In this document: in pieces, positions 1 through 8,935 of the stretch
Position numbering within the stretch: position 1 is the stretch's first letter
Layout: each line of letters begins with the position of its first letter
Source of the DNA: Rossellomorea orangium
GTDB lineage: Bacteria; Bacillota; Bacilli; Bacillales; Bacillaceae_B
Direction of reading: 5' to 3'
DNA length: 55,877 nucleotides
NCBI RefSeq assembly: GCF_019334305.1
Contig: NZ_JAHWGH010000027.1
Span: 2,609-58,485 of the forward strand
Translations under genes and position numbers: made by a program
The notes under the pieces: model-generated
The model's database searches: none
Told to the model about the DNA's origin: nothing
What the model saw: only the letters and a program-made list of their open reading frames with translations

Positions 1-57
1 GATTGAATTGTGATAAATGGGTGAGAGGTTAGTCATTTTAAGGTAATAATTGGTAAT

Positions 58-180
58 TGACGCAATTAACGAAAAAATGACGCAATCAAGGGTGGGAATG
101 ACGCAAATAATAAAATAATGACGCAATCCCCCTCGAAAATAACGCAATAAATTCAAAAACGACGCAATTTCCACCAAGTC
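58..180. repeat. Phased array of six GACGCAAT-type motifs
   Basis: Six copies of TGACGCAAT or a one-to-two-base variant begin at 58, 78, 99, 119, 140 and 160. The steps are 20, 21, 20, 21 and 20 bp, and the 11-12 bp between copies are unrelated to each other. The step is not a constant multiple of three, so this is not a peptide repeat; it does equal two helical turns. The remaining gene-free sequence, about 181-500, is C-rich and G-poor on this strand and shows no gene or other structure that I can support. Confidence 0.85.
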
Positions 181-504
181 ATCCATTCCATCCAGAAATC
201 AACCCTTCAAAAGTCCACTAATGCCTCTATTCCCACCATTTCAACACTAAATAAGCTCATCATGACCTCATTTTTATTACAAATTTCAATCGTAGTGGCA
301 CAATTGCCCCCTCGTTGTCACTTGATCCCCCTATCCCATAGACCACTATAAATTCAACACCTACGCATCTCCCAATCTAAAACATCACCAATATGCAAAC
401 ATCTTTTCTCAATCTTTTTTAGAGAGACATACACAGACATGGTGCCTGAAACATAAGATTAGAGTACACTTGATTATTCTGTCAGTTTAAATGTTTAAAA
501 TTAT

Positions 505-534
505 GTATACAATTAGTGGTTTTGAGGCAGAATT
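505..534 (+). promoter_or_regulatory. Candidate sigma-F promoter of csfB
   Basis: GTATA at 505-509 and GGCAGAATT at 526-534 are 16 bp apart. This fits the sigma-F pattern GYATA-N16-GGnnAnAnT with one mismatch in the -10 element. B. subtilis csfB is transcribed by sigma-F in the forespore, so the position is sensible. Confidence 0.5.
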
Positions 535-558
535 GATTGTATGGAGGTGGAGGGCCCT

Positions 559-759
559 ATGTTAGATCAGGAACGTAAGGCGGCTTTAGAAGAGTGTATT
601 GTTTGTCATGTTGAGAAGAAAGTTGGAATCCATCTATACACATCGTTTATCTGCACAGAGTGTGAGAATGAAATGGTTCATACAGAAACGACTGATCCTG
701 TGTATAAATTATTCATACAGAGGTTGAAAAAAGTGAATACTCCTCAAATCTACTCATAA
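559..759 (+). CDS. csfB: Anti-sigma factor CsfB (Gin)
   Basis: This is a 66-residue protein of the Gin/CsfB family, close to the roughly 64 residues usual for Bacillus. Two CxxC pairs (C13/C16 and C32/C35) form the expected zinc-binding knuckle. Known family members are made in the forespore under sigma-F; they inhibit sigma-G (and sigma-E in the wrong compartment) so that sigma-G stays off until engulfment ends. I place the start at 559 because GGAGG-type Shine-Dalgarno sequence lies just before it, whereas an in-frame ATG at 541 lies inside that ribosome-binding site. In B. subtilis xpaC and yaaN follow csfB; here the next gene is the decarboxylase. Confidence 0.9.
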   Translation: MLDQERKAALEECIVCHVEKKVGIHLYTSFICTECENEMVHTETTDPVYKLFIQRLKKVNTPQIYS

Positions 760-790
760 CCAGATGGTATACATGGTTATGATTTTTTTT
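754..790 (+). terminator. Terminator of csfB
   Basis: A 9-bp perfect stem (754-762 with 774-782) is followed by a run of eight T. It begins at the csfB stop codon. Confidence 0.85.
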
Positions 791-891
791 GTCAAGGAAC
801 CCCGTATACGATTCATAAGATTTGACGGCGCATGGAACAGCGGGATTGTGATACGATATGAATGGATATTTTTATTGAGGAGCTAGATCGA

Positions 892-2328
892 ATGAAACGA
901 GATCATACGAGAACCCCGCTTATTGAAGCGATAAGGAGACATCGGACCGCCAATCCTATTTCTTTTCATGTGCCGGGCCATAAGAATGGTTTATTGATGA
1001 GGGAAAATCATCCTTTTTTTCAGGGCGATCTGACAGAGTTAAACGGGCTGGATGATTTACATGATCCCCATGAGGCAATAGAAGAAGCAGAGGCTATGCT
1101 TGCAGATGTTTATGGTTCTATGAAGAGTTATTTTTTGGTGAATGGAAGTACAGTTGGGAACATAGCGGCGATTCTTGCTTCTTGTGAACCAGGCGATACG
1201 GTGTTTGTTCAACGGAATTGTCATAAATCGGTGCTGAACGGTATCAAACTCGCCCGTGCTGTGCCGGTATTCATTGAAACAGAGTGGAGTGACTTTGGGA
1301 CCGCCCTTGGTATTCGGATTGAGGCGGTGAAGGCAGCGCTGAAGGAGTTCCCCCGTGTGAAAGCATGTGTACTGACGTATCCGACTTATTATGGATTCTC
1401 GTATACTATTAAACAGATCATTGAAGAAGTACATAAACACGATGTTACGTGTATCATTGATGAAGCCCATGGCGCTCATTTCACGCTTGGTTCACCTTTT
1501 CCGGAGTCGGCATTGGAATGTGGAGCCGATATTGTGATCCACTCGGCGCATAAGATGCTTCCGGCCATGACGATGGGATCGTATTTACATATTGGAAGTA
1601 AGCGGGTTAATGGACGAAAGGTAAAAGAGTATTTATCTATGCTACAATCAAGTAGTCCGTCGTATCCGATTATGGCTTCACTTGATTATGCGAGATCATA
1701 TGTCGGGACGTTTTCTGGGGAGGATCTGGATCGAACGCTGCAGGACGTCAGTTTCTTTGTACAGGCAGTCGAACGAATCCACCCTCAGCTTACTGTTCAA
1801 CAGTCACATGATCCTTTAAAGCTTATGATGAAGCTTGAAGGACGGACGGGATATGTTCTTCAGGGATTATTAGAGTCAGAAGGAATATATCCGGAACTTG
1901 CTGACCCTTCTCAAGTATTGCTGATTCTTCCTCTTGTAAAAAGGGACCTTTCGTTTCCATATGAAGAGGCGGTCAGCAGGATATCGAGTGCACTTAAGAA
2001 AGAGCCGGTTGTGGAGGTAAGCCCTGGGATAAAGTCAATCCCATTGGATAGGAAAAAGCATTTCTCTACTTTGGCGTTAACGCTGGAGGAAATGGACGGG
2101 AAGGCAGAAGTCCTTGTACCCTTGGAAGAATCCGAGGGAGAAATTGCTGCTGGCATGGTGACACCTTACCCACCGGGAATCCCTCTATTGGTACCTGGTG
2201 AAAGGATCACTGGCGAGATCATCCGGAGATTAGAAGAGTATATAGTGAATAAGGCAAACATACAAGGTCATCATCGTTTAGCTGACCACTGTGTGTTTGT
2301 GTATCGATTAGCGGAGGGAAACAGATGA
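892..2328 (+). CDS. yaaO: Orn/Lys/Arg decarboxylase family PLP enzyme (YaaO-like)
   Basis: This 478-residue protein is a fold-type I PLP-dependent decarboxylase of the ornithine/lysine/arginine group, similar in length to B. subtilis YaaO (about 480). The PLP lysine lies in the SAHKML motif at residue 221, preceded by a DEAHGAH segment that contacts the cofactor. The N-terminal FHVPGHKNG motif is typical. The substrate cannot be read from sequence, so lysine, arginine or ornithine is possible. An ATG at 892 sits 9 bp after GAGGAG and is preferred over ATG 862, which has no ribosome-binding site. The stop overlaps the tmk start by 4 bp, so the two are translationally coupled. Confidence 0.88.
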   Translation: MKRDHTRTPLIEAIRRHRTANPISFHVPGHKNGLLMRENHPFFQGDLTELNGLDDLHDPHEAIEEAEAMLADVYGSMKSYFLVNGSTVGNIAAILASCEPGDTVFVQRNCHKSVLNGIKLARAVPVFIETEWSDFGTALGIRIEAVKAALKEFPRVKACVLTYPTYYGFSYTIKQIIEEVHKHDVTCIIDEAHGAHFTLGSPFPESALECGADIVIHSAHKMLPAMTMGSYLHIGSKRVNGRKVKEYLSMLQSSSPSYPIMASLDYARSYVGTFSGEDLDRTLQDVSFFVQAVERIHPQLTVQQSHDPLKLMMKLEGRTGYVLQGLLESEGIYPELADPSQVLLILPLVKRDLSFPYEEAVSRISSALKKEPVVEVSPGIKSIPLDRKKHFSTLALTLEEMDGKAEVLVPLEESEGEIAAGMVTPYPPGIPLLVPGERITGEIIRRLEEYIVNKANIQGHHRLADHCVFVYRLAEGNR

Positions 2329-2963
2329 AAAAAGGATTGTTCATTACCGTTGAAGGACCCGAGGGAGCAGGGAAATCAACGATATTATCAGAGTTGTATC
2401 ACCGATTGGAACAGGATGGCTTCGATGTTGTTCTGACAAGGGAACCGGGTGGCATTTCGATTGCCGAGCAGATTCGGGAAGTCATCTTGAACACAAAGAA
2501 CACAGAAATGGACAAACGGACAGAAGCCCTGCTATATGCCGCTGCGAGACGGCAACATTTGGTGGAGAAAGTGATTCCTGCCCTCGACGCGGGAAAGATT
2601 GTGATGTGCGACCGGTTCATTGACAGCTCCCTTGCGTATCAGGGGAATGCACGTGGAATCGGAATGAATGAAGTTATGGACATCAATCAATTTGCCATTG
2701 AAGATAAGATGCCGGATTTAACATTATATTTTGATATCGATCCCGAAGAAGGACTGAAGAGGATTGCTAAACATAATGGCAGAGAAGTGAATCGGCTGGA
2801 TCTGGAATCGGTGGAGTTCCATACCCATGTGCGGGAAGGGTATCAGAAGGTGATCAAACAATACCCTGATCGTATCCGGATCGTCGATGCCAGTAAGAGT
2901 AAAGATGAGGTTTTTAATGATGCCTATGAAATCGTGACGAGGTACTTAAAGACGATTGAATAA
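2325..2963 (+). CDS. tmk: Thymidylate kinase
   Basis: The product phosphorylates dTMP to dTDP with ATP in the cytoplasm, an essential step in dTTP supply. The Walker A motif GPEGAGKST lies at residues 11-19. The TREPGG substrate motif and the [12 protein letters not shown] motif, with the Tmk-specific DR(F/Y), follow, and the lid region lies near residue 145. The length of 212 residues is normal. The start codon overlaps the upstream decarboxylase stop (ATGA). A strong terminator follows the gene, so darA has its own promoter. Confidence 0.97.
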   Translation: MKKGLFITVEGPEGAGKSTILSELYHRLEQDGFDVVLTREPGGISIAEQIREVILNTKNTEMDKRTEALLYAAARRQHLVEKVIPALDAGKIVMCDRFIDSSLAYQGNARGIGMNEVMDINQFAIEDKMPDLTLYFDIDPEEGLKRIAKHNGREVNRLDLESVEFHTHVREGYQKVIKQYPDRIRIVDASKSKDEVFNDAYEIVTRYLKTIE

Positions 2964-2966
2964 AGA

Positions 2967-2999
2967 AGAGGAGGGCTCCAAGTAGTCCTCCTCTTTTTT
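2967..2999 (+). terminator. Terminator of yaaO-tmk
   Basis: Inverted arms AGAGGAGG and TCCTCCTCT are separated by about 10 bases and followed by T6, immediately after the tmk stop. Confidence 0.85.
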
Positions 3000-3024
3000 A
3001 GATGAAGCATTGAAGTCTGTTCAA

Positions 3025-3033
3025 TGATATAAT
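3025..3033 (+). promoter_or_regulatory. Extended -10 promoter for the darA operon
   Basis: TGATATAAT is a perfect -10 hexamer with the TGn extension, 39 bp before darA. No good -35 hexamer is found at 16-18 bp spacing, as is usual for extended -10 promoters. Confidence 0.6.
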
Positions 3034-3057
3034 AGAAGGAAGTAAATGGCTTTATAA

Positions 3058-3402
<345 letters not shown>

Positions 3403-3417
3403 AGTGAGGGTCATCTT

Positions 3418-3858
3418 ATGAAAATTAACCAAGACCATCGCGTGGCCATAGATAGTGTAGGGAAAGACCAGAGATCCACCGGCACGGGTCAAGTTAAATT
3501 CGGACAGCTTGTTCAGAAACATGACCAGAAATTGCAGATGGACCAGCTCAATAAGCTTCTCACGACTATAGAGGATGCCGGCAGCCGTTTAGCTCAATCC
3601 AGGACATTCAAGGACCTTGCCAAGTATAAAACATTGGTGAAGAAGTTTGTGCGGGAAGCCGTCGATTTTGGGATGGATCTGAAGCAGTCCCATACATGGA
3701 ATCAGTATGGGGAAGGGCGGAAGCTCAATATCGTTGAAACAGTTGATCAGCATCTTGTGGGTCTAACAGAGGATGTATTGGATAAAGAAAAGAAATCCAT
3801 TGATATATTAGGGAAAATCGGGGAAATAAAAGGTCTCCTTATTAATCTTTATATGTAA
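3418..3858 (+). CDS. yaaR: YaaR family protein (DUF327)
   Basis: The product is a 146-residue, mostly helical, charged protein of the YaaR/DUF327 family. It always lies between darA and holB in Bacillus. No enzymatic motif, signal peptide or membrane segment is visible, and the function is unknown. The ribosome-binding site GTGAGGG lies 15 nt downstream of the darA stop. Its conserved position suggests a link to signalling or replication, but that is inference from context only. Confidence 0.9.
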   Translation: MKINQDHRVAIDSVGKDQRSTGTGQVKFGQLVQKHDQKLQMDQLNKLLTTIEDAGSRLAQSRTFKDLAKYKTLVKKFVREAVDFGMDLKQSHTWNQYGEGRKLNIVETVDQHLVGLTEDVLDKEKKSIDILGKIGEIKGLLINLYM

Positions 3859-3875
3859 GAGAGTGATGTTAAGAC

Positions 3876-4859
3876 ATGTTGTTTGAAGAGATACAACCAT
3901 TTCAGCCCGTCGTCCTTCAGATGCTGCAGAATAGTATATTGAAGGATCGTGTCGCTCATGCTTATTTATTCGAGGGTGAAAAAGGGACACGAAAGAGAGA
4001 AATGAGCATTCTGTTTGCCAAAGCTTTGCTTTGTCTCAACCAAGTGGGCGGTAAACCTTGTGAAGAATGCACCAACTGCAAAAGAATCAATCATGGGAAT
4101 CATCCGGATCTTCACATTGTTGAGCCTGATGGTCTATCGATAAAGAAGGATCAGATCAAAAGCCTTCAGGAAGAGTTCTCGAAAACGGGTGTAGAGTCCA
4201 AGAAGAAAATTTACATCATCGTTCACGGAGATAAGATGACGGCGAATGCGGCTAATAGCCTACTTAAGTTTCTTGAAGAGCCTTTAGCGGATACAACTGC
4301 GATCCTGATCACGGAAAATATTCATCGGATCCTGCCTACCATTCTTTCGCGCTGCCAGACGGTTTCATTTAAGCCGTTGCCGAAAGAGCAGCTGACAAAA
4401 CAGTTATTGGAAGAAGGGATTCCACCCCATTTTGCCACCCTCGCAGCCAACTTGACGAACCATTATGAGGAAGCTGTAGAAATATGTCAAAATGAGTGGT
4501 TTGCACAAGCAAGAATAATAGTGTTAAAATTATATGAAGTCCTCCAGAAAAGTCCCTTCCAAGCAATGGTCAAAATACAAGAGGATTTTGTACAGCACTT
4601 CAAAGAAAAAGATCAAGTCGATCGAGCATTGGATCTTTTACTTCTAATATATAAAGACTTACTTCATATCCAGCTGGGAAAAGAAGAACAGCTCGTGTAC
4701 CCGGACCAAAAGGAAAACTGGAAATCAAACGCACTTCAAGTGTCTACGAATCGTCTTTCTACTAATATGACGGTGATACTTGAAGCAAAACGCAAATTAA
4801 ACGCCAATATGAATTCGCAGCTGCTAGTAGAACAGCTTATGCTAAAACTGCAGGGGTGA
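3876..4859 (+). CDS. holB: DNA polymerase III subunit delta'
   Basis: HolB is part of the clamp-loader complex that places the beta sliding clamp on DNA. The 327-residue protein has the AAA+ fold with a degenerate P-loop (GEKGTRKRE near residue 34), as expected for delta', which does not hydrolyse ATP. A zinc module has C53, C62, C65 and C68, and the SRC motif (ILSRCQTV) carries the arginine-finger region. The ricT ribosome-binding site lies over the holB stop codon, which suggests coupled translation. Confidence 0.95.
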   Translation: MLFEEIQPFQPVVLQMLQNSILKDRVAHAYLFEGEKGTRKREMSILFAKALLCLNQVGGKPCEECTNCKRINHGNHPDLHIVEPDGLSIKKDQIKSLQEEFSKTGVESKKKIYIIVHGDKMTANAANSLLKFLEEPLADTTAILITENIHRILPTILSRCQTVSFKPLPKEQLTKQLLEEGIPPHFATLAANLTNHYEEAVEICQNEWFAQARIIVLKLYEVLQKSPFQAMVKIQEDFVQHFKEKDQVDRALDLLLLIYKDLLHIQLGKEEQLVYPDQKENWKSNALQVSTNRLSTNMTVILEAKRKLNANMNSQLLVEQLMLKLQG

Positions 4860-4866
4860 TGGTCCT

Positions 4867-5694
4867 TTGTACGATGTTGTAGGAGTTCGCTTTAAAAAAG
4901 CGGGTAAAATCTATTATTTCGATCCGGGTGAATTGGACATTCAAAAAGATTGCTATGTAATCGTTGAAACCGTCCGCGGAGTCGAATTTGGAAAAGTAGT
5001 CGTAGAGAGAAAACAAGTCGGAGAAAACGATGTAGTACTTCCATTGAAGAAAGTGATTCGGATCGCCGATCAAAAAGATCGTTTGATCGTAGATGAGAAT
5101 AAGTCATCTGCAACGGAAGCCTATAACGTATGTTGTGATAAAATTAATCAGCATCAATTGGATATGAAATTGGTAGATGTAGAATATACATTCGATCGCA
5201 ATAAAGTCATATTCTATTTTACGGCTGATGGACGTGTTGATTTCCGAGAGCTGGTGAAAGATCTGGCCTCCATTTTCCGTACGCGCATTGAACTTCGTCA
5301 GATTGGCGTTCGTGACGAAGCAAAAATGCTGGGTGGTATTGGTCCTTGTGGCCGCATGCTATGTTGTTCTACCTTTTTAGGGGATTTTGAACCTGTATCC
5401 ATCAAAATGGCGAAGGATCAAAATCTATCCCTTAATCCTACGAAGATTTCAGGTTTATGCGGACGATTAATGTGCTGTCTGAAATATGAGAATGACGAAT
5501 ATGAAGCAGCGAAAGAAGAATTACCTGATATCGGAGAAGTGATTAAAACACCTAATGGAAAAGGTAAAGTGGTAGGTCTTAATATTCTTGAGCGTATTCT
5601 TCAGGTAGAAATAAAAGAAGAAGAACGGGTTCTTGAATTCACATTAGATGAAATTATGAACGAGGGTGCCGTATCATTCCAAGCCACAGAGTAA
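4867..5694 (+). CDS. ricT: RicT (YaaT), Fe-S protein of the Y-complex
   Basis: The product is a 275-residue PSP1-domain protein, identical in length to B. subtilis YaaT. In B. subtilis RicA, RicF and RicT form a complex that carries iron-sulfur clusters, directs RNase Y cleavage of operon mRNAs and promotes Spo0A phosphorylation, competence and biofilm formation. Two similar cysteine motifs are visible: GPCGRMLCC at residues 159-167 and GLCGRLMCC at 196-204. Translation starts at a TTG, placed by AGGGGTGAT upstream and by the match to the family N terminus ([17 protein letters not shown]). Confidence 0.95.
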   Translation: MYDVVGVRFKKAGKIYYFDPGELDIQKDCYVIVETVRGVEFGKVVVERKQVGENDVVLPLKKVIRIADQKDRLIVDENKSSATEAYNVCCDKINQHQLDMKLVDVEYTFDRNKVIFYFTADGRVDFRELVKDLASIFRTRIELRQIGVRDEAKMLGGIGPCGRMLCCSTFLGDFEPVSIKMAKDQNLSLNPTKISGLCGRLMCCLKYENDEYEAAKEELPDIGEVIKTPNGKGKVVGLNILERILQVEIKEEERVLEFTLDEIMNEGAVSFQATE

Positions 5695-5708
5695 CGGGGT
5701 GTAGTGTC

Positions 5709-6083
5709 GTGGATAAGAAAGAGTTCTTTGATTCAGTCAGTAACATGGAACAACAAATTGGTCATTTATATCATCAATTAGGTGAGCTCAAACAATGCCT
5801 AGCTGAAATGTTAGAGGAGAATAACTCTCTGAAGCTTGAAAATGAGCATTTGCGCCGTAGACTGGAACAAACAGAGAACTCACCAAAAAAGGTACAAACA
5901 AACAGCGATGCGGGTACGACGGGTGAGTCAGACTTAGAAGATAAAACACTGGATATCGGAGAAGGATATGACAACCTTGCCCGACTATACCAGGAAGGAT
6001 TCCATATTTGTAATATACATTTCGGAAGTCCCCGTAAGGATGAAGATTGCCTGTTCTGTCTTTCTTTCTTAAACAAGAAATAA
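5709..6083 (+). CDS. yabA: Replication initiation control protein YabA
   Basis: YabA is a negative regulator of replication initiation that bridges DnaA and the DnaN clamp. The N-terminal 60 residues form a leucine-rich coiled coil (tetramerisation helix). A variable linker follows, and the C-terminal domain holds the zinc ligands C101, H104, C114 and C117. The length of 124 residues is typical. It starts with GTG after GGGGTG. It is the last gene before a strong terminator, so the darA-yabA run ends here. In B. subtilis trmN6 follows directly; here a 600-bp repeat element lies between. Confidence 0.95.
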   Translation: MDKKEFFDSVSNMEQQIGHLYHQLGELKQCLAEMLEENNSLKLENEHLRRRLEQTENSPKKVQTNSDAGTTGESDLEDKTLDIGEGYDNLARLYQEGFHICNIHFGSPRKDEDCLFCLSFLNKK

Positions 6084-6117
6084 GGAACGTTTCATTCTTT
6101 GGAATAGAATAAAGACT

Positions 6118-6155
6118 AAAAAGGACTAATCCATACAAAAGGATTGGTCCTTTTT
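6118..6155 (+). terminator. Terminator of the darA-yabA run
   Basis: A perfect 15-bp stem (6118-6132 with 6141-6155) with an 8-base loop ends in T5. The A-rich 5' side means it may also work on the opposite strand. Confidence 0.85.
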
Positions 6156-6162
6156 AATCGAA

Positions 6163-6622
6163 AGGCTGTTTTCGCAAAGATTGTTGCTGTTCACATACCA
6201 ATTAAGATTTTCGATGCTCTGTCTTTTAAGTTGTGGTGCAGGGAACTGCTTCGCTTTCCACGCCCGTTTTCCGTAGGAGTCTACGCAGTTCCCTTCACCC
6301 TCTAGAGTAGTAAGTGTTGACAGAGCAAAATAGATCGTGAAAATCGGTTGTGGAAGGGTAATGTACGATTAAATAAAATCGTTCTCTACAACAAATGAAA
6401 AAGCAGTGGCATAAGCAATCTCCACATTTTCTTTATGGTTTTAAAACATAGTTGATTGGAGCGGAAGGTGCTCGACTCCTGCGGGAAACGCTGGACAGGT
6501 GAGACCCCGCAGGGCGAAGCCTGAGGAGGCTCACCGCCAGCCCCGCGGAAAGCGAGCACCTGTAGCGGAAATCAACAGCCACTCGCTACATCCAAAAGCA
6601 ACAATGTTTATGAAAACAGCCA
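6163..6622. repeat. Nested palindromic repeat element with terminal inverted repeats (family 1)
   Basis: The gene-free stretch between yabA and trmN6 is one composite element. Outer arms 6163-6188 and 6597-6622 are inverted copies matching at about 22 of 26 positions. Inside are at least three more inverted pairs: GATTTTC/GAAAATC plus GCTCTGTC/GACAGAGC near 6208 and 6320, GGGAACTGC/GCAGTTCCC (6241-6249, 6285-6293), and GTTGATT...GGTGCTCG near 6450 with CGAGCACC...AATCAAC near 6555. No open frame or transposase is present. It could be a MITE-like element, a structured RNA or a dispersed palindrome. Part of it recurs at 16490-16612 in the opposite orientation. Confidence 0.7.
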
Positions 6623-6697
6623 ATCGAAAAGTGCAGGCGGCTTGAAAAGTCCCAAAGCGGAAACAACATATAATAGAAGCAAAAATGGAGGAAACCT

Positions 6698-7456
6698 ATG
6701 GTTCAGTTAAAAGAAGATGAACGTTTGGATTACTTATTGGCTGAAAACATGAGGATTATTCAAAGTCCATCTGTTTTCTCCTTTTCTACAGATGCTGTCC
6801 TATTGGCCCATTTCAGCTATTTACCGGTTAATAGAGGGAAAGTGGTTGATTTGTGTTCTGGTAATGGTATCATTCCTTTATTACTAAGTGCCAGAACCAA
6901 TGTAGAGATTACGGGTGTGGAAATTCAGGAACGATTGTTTGATATGGCTCAAAGAAGTATCGAGTATAATGATCGCCAAGACCAGATATCCATGAAAATG
7001 GGAGATGTAAAGGAGATTAATCGACTGCTTCATCATTCACATTATGACGTTGTGACATGTAATCCACCCTATTTCAATACGCCCCCAGGGGATAAGAGAA
7101 ATGTGAATGAGCATTATGCCATAGCCCGACATGAAATCCTATGCACCCTTGAGGATACGATCAAAGCTTCAAGCTATCTGTTGAAGCAGGGAGGGAAGGC
7201 TTCCTTCGTTCACCGCCCGGGTCGCTTGATGGATATCCTCTCATTAATGAGGAAGCATCGTCTTGAACCAAAGCGCCTGCGCTTTGTTTATCCGAAGCCG
7301 GGAAGAGAAGCCAACACCATATTAATAGAAGGAATAAAAGATGGGAAACCAGACCTAAAAATCCTTCCGCCATTATATGTATACGATGAAAAGAATGAGT
7401 ACTCTAAAGAAGTACATGATATGCTATTTGGACATAATGAAAATACCCAAACGTAA
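6698..7456 (+). CDS. trmN6: tRNA1(Val) (adenine(37)-N6)-methyltransferase
   Basis: The 252-residue product is a class I SAM-dependent methyltransferase of the TrmN6 (YabB/YfiC) family. The SAM-binding motif [14 protein letters not shown] lies near residues 50-63, and the N6-adenine signature NPPY is at residues 122-125. By homology it methylates A37 of tRNA-Val in the cytoplasm. GGAGG precedes the ATG by 9 bp. In B. subtilis the GIY-YIG gene yazA lies between this gene and rsmI; it is absent here. Confidence 0.9.
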   Translation: MVQLKEDERLDYLLAENMRIIQSPSVFSFSTDAVLLAHFSYLPVNRGKVVDLCSGNGIIPLLLSARTNVEITGVEIQERLFDMAQRSIEYNDRQDQISMKMGDVKEINRLLHHSHYDVVTCNPPYFNTPPGDKRNVNEHYAIARHEILCTLEDTIKASSYLLKQGGKASFVHRPGRLMDILSLMRKHRLEPKRLRFVYPKPGREANTILIEGIKDGKPDLKILPPLYVYDEKNEYSKEVHDMLFGHNENTQT

Positions 7457-7476
7457 TGCAGGAGGTGAGCTTTACA

Positions 7477-8349
7477 ATGAATCAGCAAAAAAGTTTTCAA
7501 GATAGTGATAAAGGAAGCTTGTATCTTGTCCCTACGCCGATAGGGAATTTAGAGGATATGACCTTTCGTGCCATCCGTATGATGAAGGAGGCATCAGTGA
7601 TTGCAGCCGAAGATACAAGAAATACAAAAAAGCTGTGCAATTATTTTGAGATTGACACGCCTATCATTAGTTATCATGAGCATAACAAAGAAACAAGCGG
7701 GCAGAAGCTGATTGAACGAATGGAAAGGGGAGAGCTCGTTGCCCTTGTAAGTGATGCAGGAATGCCTTCGATTTCAGATCCAGGTTATGAACTGGTGAAA
7801 GAAGCCATCGATCACGATATTGCTGTCATCCCACTACCCGGGGCGAACGCTGCCCTTACGGCTTTGATCGCTTCTGGCCTATGTCCCCAGCCGTTTTATT
7901 TCTATGGATTTTTACATAGGGGGAAAAAAGATAAAAGGGCTGAGCTTGAAACACTCAAATCATTGGAAGACACATTTATCCTTTATGAGTCTCCACACAG
8001 ATTAAAGGAAACATTAAAGGAATTGTATACAGCCTTGGGGAACAGACAAATCGTTATCTGCCGTGAACTTACAAAGAAATTCGAGGAATTCATCCGAGGG
8101 ACACTTGAAGAGGTCATGGAATGGGCAAATGACGGGGAAGTACGTGGAGAGTTTTGCCTTTTGATCGAAGGGGCGGGCCCCATGGAGAAGGTACAGGAAG
8201 AAGAGTGGTGGAGCAGCTACTCTCTTCAAGAGCATGTTCAGCACTATGTAAATGAAAAAAGCCTGTCTTCGAAAGAAGCCATCAAACACGTTTCCAAAGA
8301 GCGATCCCTCCCGAAACGTGAAGTGTATCAAGCCTATCATGTTGAATAA
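7477..8349 (+). CDS. rsmI: 16S rRNA (cytidine(1402)-2'-O)-methyltransferase
   Basis: RsmI adds the 2'-O-methyl group of the m4Cm1402 modification in the ribosomal P site. The 290-residue protein has the tetrapyrrole-methylase fold: YLVPTPIGNLEDMTFRA at the N terminus, AAEDTRNTKKL near residue 40, SDAGMPSISDPG near 90 and VIPLPGANA near 115. The start at 477 of this kilobase is fixed by a perfect AGGAGGTGA 8 bp upstream; an in-frame ATG at 7456 would place that sequence inside the gene. Only 20 bp separate it from trmN6, so the two are co-transcribed. Confidence 0.95.
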   Translation: MNQQKSFQDSDKGSLYLVPTPIGNLEDMTFRAIRMMKEASVIAAEDTRNTKKLCNYFEIDTPIISYHEHNKETSGQKLIERMERGELVALVSDAGMPSISDPGYELVKEAIDHDIAVIPLPGANAALTALIASGLCPQPFYFYGFLHRGKKDKRAELETLKSLEDTFILYESPHRLKETLKELYTALGNRQIVICRELTKKFEEFIRGTLEEVMEWANDGEVRGEFCLLIEGAGPMEKVQEEEWWSSYSLQEHVQHYVNEKSLSSKEAIKHVSKERSLPKREVYQAYHVE

Positions 8350-8367
8350 AAGCCGTTTTGCAAAAGA

Positions 8368-8400
8368 AAAAAAGCCTGAGTTCAGTCACTCAGGCCTTTT
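8368..8400. terminator. Bidirectional terminator between rsmI and abrB
   Basis: The hairpin AAAAGCCTGAG / CTCAGGCCTTTT, with A-rich and T-rich flanks, lies between the two convergent stop codons. It can serve both genes. Confidence 0.8.
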
Positions 8401-8417
8401 AATATGTTAACAACAAA

Positions 8418-8699
8418 TTATTTTGATTGTAATGATTCCTGGATTTCTTTCAGTAATTGATCTGCACCTTCACGGCTAAGAACTAATTTACCGTTGGCAA
8501 GCTTGATGTTATCATCAGAAACTTCCCCAGTAATTTGGCAAGTCATGCTTGGCTTATACTTCTTTAAGATGATTCTTTCATCATCCACATAAATTTCCAA
8601 AGCATCTTTCTCAGCAATACCTAATGTACGGCGTAATTCGATTGGAATAACGACACGACCTAATTCATCAACTTTTCTTACAATACCTGTAGACTTCAT
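8418..8699 (-). CDS. abrB: Transition-state regulator AbrB
   Basis: AbrB is a DNA-binding repressor of post-exponential genes (sporulation, antibiotics, competence) that Spo0A-P switches off. The 93-residue protein starts MKSTGIVRKVDELGRVVIP, the swapped-hairpin AbrB DNA-binding domain (residues 1-50), and has the single cysteine in the MTCQ motif of the linker before the multimerisation domain. The upstream in-frame ATG at 8759 is rejected because GGAGGAG lies just before 8699. It runs opposite to its neighbours, as in B. subtilis, and diverges from metG. Confidence 0.97.
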   Translation of the reverse strand: MKSTGIVRKVDELGRVVIPIELRRTLGIAEKDALEIYVDDERIILKKYKPSMTCQITGEVSDDNIKLANGKLVLSREGADQLLKEIQESLQSK

Positions 8700-8751
8700 T
8701 TGAGAATCTCCTCCAAATAAATATGATTTATCTCTATCTATTTCGTCAATA

Positions 8752-8758
8752 TTCGACA
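8752..8758 (-). promoter_or_regulatory. Spo0A box in the abrB leader
   Basis: The sequence on the minus strand is TGTCGAA, a perfect 0A box, about 13-19 bp downstream of the predicted abrB start site. In B. subtilis Spo0A-P also represses abrB from boxes downstream of the start. Confidence 0.8.
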
Positions 8759-8777
8759 AATTTCTTTAACTGATACT

Positions 8778-8806
8778 ATCATACCAACGATTGTAAATCT
8801 CGTCAA
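8778..8806 (-). promoter_or_regulatory. Sigma-A promoter of abrB
   Basis: On the minus strand TTGACG (8806-8801) and TATGAT (8783-8778) are separated by 17 bp. Transcription would start near 8771 with a leader of about 70 nt. Confidence 0.8.
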
Positions 8807-8935
8807 TAATTAAATCTGTAAATTATTAATAAAAAATGGATGTTCAAAGACTGTTGTAATAAGCTTTACGCTTTATTGTAAAATATTGTATTACCAATTA
8901 AATATTATTGTAAAGAAAGTAATAGAAGGTGATTT

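Noticed and set aside
58..180. CRISPR array
   Set aside because: The conserved part is only 8-9 bp and the spacers 11-12 bp, far too short for CRISPR repeats and spacers, and no cas genes are present.
1057..1479. Long minus-strand frame within the decarboxylase gene
   Set aside because: It is a shadow of the plus-strand coding sequence, with no start signals.
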